Part shown: positions 33,300 to 36,359 of the stretch, one piece after another
Layout: every line of letters starts with the position of its first letter
How positions within the stretch are numbered: the stretch's first letter is position 1
Assembly (NCBI GenBank): GCA_020726335.1
Contig: DYSU01000022.1
Coordinates: 1-36,359 of the forward strand
Reading direction: 5' to 3'
Length of the DNA stretch: 36,359 bases
Source of the DNA: Thiomargarita sp.
Lineage (GTDB): Bacteria > Pseudomonadota > Gammaproteobacteria > Beggiatoales > Beggiatoaceae
Notes under the pieces: model-generated
The model's input: the letters and a program-made list of their open reading frames with translations, nothing else
Told to the model about the DNA's origin: nothing
Database searches by the model: none
Program-made: the position numbers and the translations under genes

Positions 33300-35501
33300 A
33301 TGAAGCTCCGCTCTGTGTTTTTGATCGTTGGTTTGTTGGTGTCTCAAACCAGTTTGGCCATCCCTAAAATTGGCTTGGTCTTGTCTGGCGGCGGCGCGCG
33401 CGGCATTGCCCATGTCGGGGTATTGAAGGCGTTGGAAGAACTGCGCATTCCCATCCACTACATCGCAGGCACCAGCATGGGCGGGGTGGTCGGTGGTTTA
33501 TATGCCAGTGGTCTGTCAGTCGATGCGCTGTACAATGCAACCTTGCATGAGATTGATTGGGCTGAAGTTTTTATGGCTGACCCTGATCGCTCCCGTTTAT
33601 CGTTGCGCGAAAAACAACAGTTGGCACGCCACATCAACGGGTTGGAAATCGGTTTAAAAGGCAAGCAATTCGTGCCATCGGGGGTGTTGGGCGGTGAAAA
33701 ATTATTTTTATTATTAAAGCGTTATACCCGTGGATTGAATGTAAAGAGTTTCAATGACTTGCCCATCCCCTTTCGTTGTGTTGCCACCGACATCAGCAAT
33801 GCCAAGCCTTATGTGTTTGACCAAGGCGATTTAGCCGTGGCCTTGCGCACCACAATGTCCGTGCCGTTTGCCTTTTCACCCATGCGCATTGACAACCGTC
33901 TTTTGGTGGATGGCGCGGTGTTGAACAATTTGCCCGTGGATATTGTGCGCAAAATGGGGGCGGACATTGTGCTGGCGGTGGATATTGGCACACCGTTCAA
34001 AGACATTGAACAAGACAGCTCGTTTGTCACCATCGCTTTGCAGTCGATTGACGCCGCTTTGGTGCAGAACACTTTGAAATCATTAGAATTACTGGGTGAG
34101 GCTGATTTGCTGTTGAAACCTGAAATTGACGACATCACCGCCACTGATTTTGACAAAGCGATGGAATTGATTGGCAAAGGCTATCAAAGCGTCAAACAAA
34201 AAGAGATTTTATTGCAAGGGCTGATGCGCTCGCCAAAAGCTTATCAAGCCTATCAAGCGGAGCGGGCGCAACGTGTTTTACCCACCCAAGAACAGATCCA
34301 ATTGCAATATATTGATTTTGCAGGCAATGAACGTCATGGAAAAGATTTTTTAATGGATAAAATGGGGGCGCAACTGGGACAAACCGTGGATTTGCAACAA
34401 TTGGAAAGTTTGGCCGAGCAGTTAATCCTTTTGCCCGATATTCAGCAAGTGACTTATCAAGTCACTGAAAAACAAGGACAAACAGGGGTTGAGTTTCAAA
34501 TCAAAGAAAAAAATTGGGGGCCTGATTATTTGCATATCGGTTTGAATATCGCTTCTGATTTCAACGATCACAACCAAACCCATTTGCTGTTGCGCCACAC
34601 CCGCTATAATTTGAATGCGCGGGGTGAAGAATGGGTGAATGAAATCAAGATGGGCGATGATGATCATTATTTTACTGAGCTTTATCAACCACTTAACCAA
34701 AGTCGCCACACGTTTATCCGTCCGCATTTCAAGCTGGGGCAAGCGTTTATTGACGTGTTTGGCCAAAATAATCAACTGGCAACAGCGGTCTATCGTTTGC
34801 GCCGCTTGCAATTGGGGCTGGATGTCGGCACCCAGTTGTATGACAGTTTGGAATTGCACATGGGGCCACGCTATTTATTTGAAGATGCGCGTTTGCGCAC
34901 GGGCGACCGCCAATTATTCGCTGACGGTTCAACCCATGAGCTGTTGTTCAATATCGGTTTGTATTATGATGATTTAAATCAGCAAATTTTCCCCACAGCG
35001 GGCAGACAAGCGAAGCTGGATGTCGATTTGCACCACCACAGCATCACCAGCGAACAAGATTATGTAAAAATCAGTTTAGATTTTTCACATTATTTTGAAA
35101 TTAATCAGGAACTTAGTATGCAAGCCCGTTTATTTTGGGGGCAATACATTGACAATCAACCCCCAATTTATCAACGGTTTAGCTTGGGCGGTCATGATGG
35201 TTTGGCGGGTTATCCGAAAGGGGCGGTGGCGGGTGATAAGTCCTTGTTATTGCAACTGAATACTTTTTGGCATTGGCCGTGGTTGCAAACGCTCAGCGGT
35301 CAGATTGACAGCCGTTTGTTGTTTTCCTTGCATACAGGCAACAGTTGGGCGCATGAACAAGCCGTTTTATGGAATGATTGGCTGTTGGGCGGACGGCTGG
35401 CGGTGTTGTGGGATACCCGTTTTGGCTCGTTGATGCTGGGCGCAGGCTACAGCCAAAGCGGGAAAATGATGTATTCGTTGTCGTTGGGCAACGATTTTTA
35501 A
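33300..35501 (+). CDS. PlpD-type patatin-like phospholipase with POTRA and outer-membrane barrel (type Vd)
   Basis: Residues 1-20 are a signal peptide. The patatin domain has the oxyanion motif GGGARG (30-35), nucleophile Ser59 in GTSMG and Asp204 in VDGAVLNN, the catalytic dyad. A POTRA-like domain spans about residues 335-405. The remaining ~320 residues form a BamA/surface-antigen-like barrel with GPRYLF and RFSLGGHDGLAGYP, closing on a C-terminal phenylalanine. At 733 residues it matches P. aeruginosa PlpD in length and order. It should act as a lipase or phospholipase displayed at the surface or released. AAAAGG lies seven bases before the ATG. It is divergent from gyrA, and its end overlaps the convergent cytochrome b561 gene by four bases. 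Confidence 0.95.
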   Translation: MKLRSVFLIVGLLVSQTSLAIPKIGLVLSGGGARGIAHVGVLKALEELRIPIHYIAGTSMGGVVGGLYASGLSVDALYNATLHEIDWAEVFMADPDRSRLSLREKQQLARHINGLEIGLKGKQFVPSGVLGGEKLFLLLKRYTRGLNVKSFNDLPIPFRCVATDISNAKPYVFDQGDLAVALRTTMSVPFAFSPMRIDNRLLVDGAVLNNLPVDIVRKMGADIVLAVDIGTPFKDIEQDSSFVTIALQSIDAALVQNTLKSLELLGEADLLLKPEIDDITATDFDKAMELIGKGYQSVKQKEILLQGLMRSPKAYQAYQAERAQRVLPTQEQIQLQYIDFAGNERHGKDFLMDKMGAQLGQTVDLQQLESLAEQLILLPDIQQVTYQVTEKQGQTGVEFQIKEKNWGPDYLHIGLNIASDFNDHNQTHLLLRHTRYNLNARGEEWVNEIKMGDDDHYFTELYQPLNQSRHTFIRPHFKLGQAFIDVFGQNNQLATAVYRLRRLQLGLDVGTQLYDSLELHMGPRYLFEDARLRTGDRQLFADGSTHELLFNIGLYYDDLNQQIFPTAGRQAKLDVDLHHHSITSEQDYVKISLDFSHYFEINQELSMQARLFWGQYIDNQPPIYQRFSLGGHDGLAGYPKGAVAGDKSLLLQLNTFWHWPWLQTLSGQIDSRLLFSLHTGNSWAHEQAVLWNDWLLGGRLAVLWDTRFGSLMLGAGYSQSGKMMYSLSLGNDF

Positions 35502-36007
35502 GTGATGCGGCGCAAAATTTCATGGCCTTTGGCGTGGTGAACGATCACGCCGAAAATGTGCAACACAATGACGGCCAAAAAAACATAGGCGGTGATTTCA
35601 TGCGCTTCATGGCTAAAATCTTCTAAAACAGGGTTTTTTGCAAACAACGTAGGCAAACTCAAGCCAAAAAATTTGACCGCATGGCCATGGATATTGGACA
35701 TGATATAACCGCTGACAGGCGCGATGAACATCAGCGCATACAACAGATATTGGGTGATTTTCGCCACTTTTTCATCTTTAGTGGTCATAAACGCTTCAGC
35801 AGTCGGCACGTTGCCCGTTGCGCGGGTGAATAAACGCAACATGGCCAACAACAACACCAAAACACCCACTGATTTGTGCAGATTGTATAAATGCCAAGGC
35901 TCAGCCTCTTTGAATTCGGTCATAAAAAAACCGACCACAAACAAGGCGGTAAAACCAACAAATATCAGCCAATGTAAAATACGCAACTGCGCGCCGTACT
36001 TTTGCAT
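35498..36007 (-). CDS. Cytochrome b561 family protein
   Basis: The ATG at 36007 is preferred over an in-frame start at 36049 because GAGGGG lies about nine bases upstream and the product then begins MQKYGAQLRILHW, as in the family. The 169-residue product has four membrane helices. Candidate heme-ligand histidines are His12, His44 (LHKSVGVL), His136 and His150, fitting the two-heme prokaryotic cytochrome b561 pattern. Relatives such as CybB oxidise quinol and pass electrons to superoxide or periplasmic partners. No periplasmic partner is encoded next to it, so its electron acceptor is unknown. Confidence 0.93.
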   Translation of the reverse strand: MQKYGAQLRILHWLIFVGFTALFVVGFFMTEFKEAEPWHLYNLHKSVGVLVLLLAMLRLFTRATGNVPTAEAFMTTKDEKVAKITQYLLYALMFIAPVSGYIMSNIHGHAVKFFGLSLPTLFAKNPVLEDFSHEAHEITAYVFLAVIVLHIFGVIVHHAKGHEILRRIT

Positions 36008-36072
36008 AAATATATACCCCTCAATGTAAGTTTTGTGATTATAGCCCACTCTGGGAATAACAGGGGTTTTTA

Positions 36073-36267
36073 TTATTCTACCCGCACAATCTCTAGCGTC
36101 GGACTTTCAGACAGGCGTTTGCTGACGGGAAATTTGCCGGTTTCATAGGTTTCCTCACCGGGTGCTAAAGTGACAGTGAAAGTTTTTTCCTTGGCAAACC
36201 ATTCATTCTGCTGTTGTTGGCTGCCCAGCCCATACGCACCGCCCACTGCCCGCCATACACCGCTCAC
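36073..36267 (-). CDS. Small hypothetical protein, 64 codons
   Basis: The frame opens with a GTG at 36267 preceded by GAGG at a short distance. That GTG overlaps the stop of an upstream minus-strand frame in the arrangement GTGA, a common translational-coupling layout. The product has a small Gly-rich N-terminus, a QQQQ stretch and a beta-like segment KTFTVTLAPGEETYETG. I recognise no family. It could be a short partner of the upstream gene or, if the junction is a frameshift, the end of the same gene. Confidence 0.55.
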   Translation of the reverse strand: MSGVWRAVGGAYGLGSQQQQNEWFAKEKTFTVTLAPGEETYETGKFPVSKRLSESPTLEIVRVE

Positions 36268-36359
36268 TTTGCCTCACACCCGCCAAAGATCGCAGGGTTG
36301 GAATGATTTGGATGTTCTATGTGGTAATCGCACAGCAAACCGCCTGAACCGGGATGGTA
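36264..36359 (-). CDS. C-terminal end of an unidentified protein (partial, runs off window)
   Basis: Reading leftward from the window edge in the first frame gives 31 codons ending AIFGGCEAK and then a TGA at 36264-36266. The composition (HPGSGG, CDYHIEHPN) is protein-like. The stop overlaps the GTG start of the small downstream frame. The beginning is outside the window, so the product cannot be named. Confidence 0.5.
   Translation of the reverse strand, partial: YHPGSGGLLCDYHIEHPNHSNPAIFGGCEAK

Overview
The window looks like chromosomal DNA of a Gram-negative gammaproteobacterium. It carries a type IV minor-pilin cluster with PilY1, FtsB, UbiD, GyrA with E. coli numbering, a PlpD-type outer-membrane patatin, a Tat-exported TRAP binding protein and cytochrome b561. 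The combination of a DUF1566/caspase-like exoprotein, a PDDEXK_2 (Rpn-like) gene and an elaborate PilY1 resembles Thiotrichales-type filamentous sulfur bacteria, but that placement is inference. Coding density is very high. No gene-free stretch reaches 300 bases; the largest gaps are 57-204 and 11254-11405, and no tRNA, rRNA, CRISPR array or complete insertion sequence was seen.

Layout. 1-56 (-): first codons of an MBOAT O-acyltransferase gene. 205-5385 (+): two secreted proteins, one with tandem DUF1566 domains plus a C13/caspase-like domain, the other a YVTN propeller with Ig-like repeats; they seem to share a C-terminal module. 11253-5388 (-): ftsB, glgP, midA-type methyltransferase, engB and a solitary TRAP substrate-binding protein, read in that order. 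11406-19169 (+): fimT/gspH-like pilin, pilV, pilW, pilX and a 1706-residue pilY1. 23542-19170 (-): acs, a COG4255-like gene and a secreted propeller-like protein. 23631-27154 (+): a shortened DUF58 protein, an aldolase/short-chain dehydrogenase fusion and an orphan OmpR-type regulator. 33200-27144 (-): gyrA, nhaA, a PDDEXK_2 nuclease-like gene and ubiD. 33300-35501 (+): patatin/POTRA/barrel protein. 36007-35498 (-): cytochrome b561. 36359-36073 (-): the end of an unidentified gene translationally overlapping a small 64-codon gene.

How the genes work together. The pilin cluster is a coherent unit that should build and tip-decorate a type IV pilus; the usual pilE is not next to it. The two genes at the left form a likely secreted or surface pair. 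Most other neighbours are housekeeping genes packed head to tail and probably co-transcribed by position rather than by pathway.

The most unusual points are: a three-module insertion inside the von Willebrand A domain of PilY1; a DUF58 protein lacking its metal-binding vWA core by an apparent in-frame deletion; a secreted caspase-like protein with two DUF1566 domains and a probable partner; a possible AUU start codon overlapping an upstream stop; and four convergent gene pairs that abut or overlap, leaving no room for conventional terminators.
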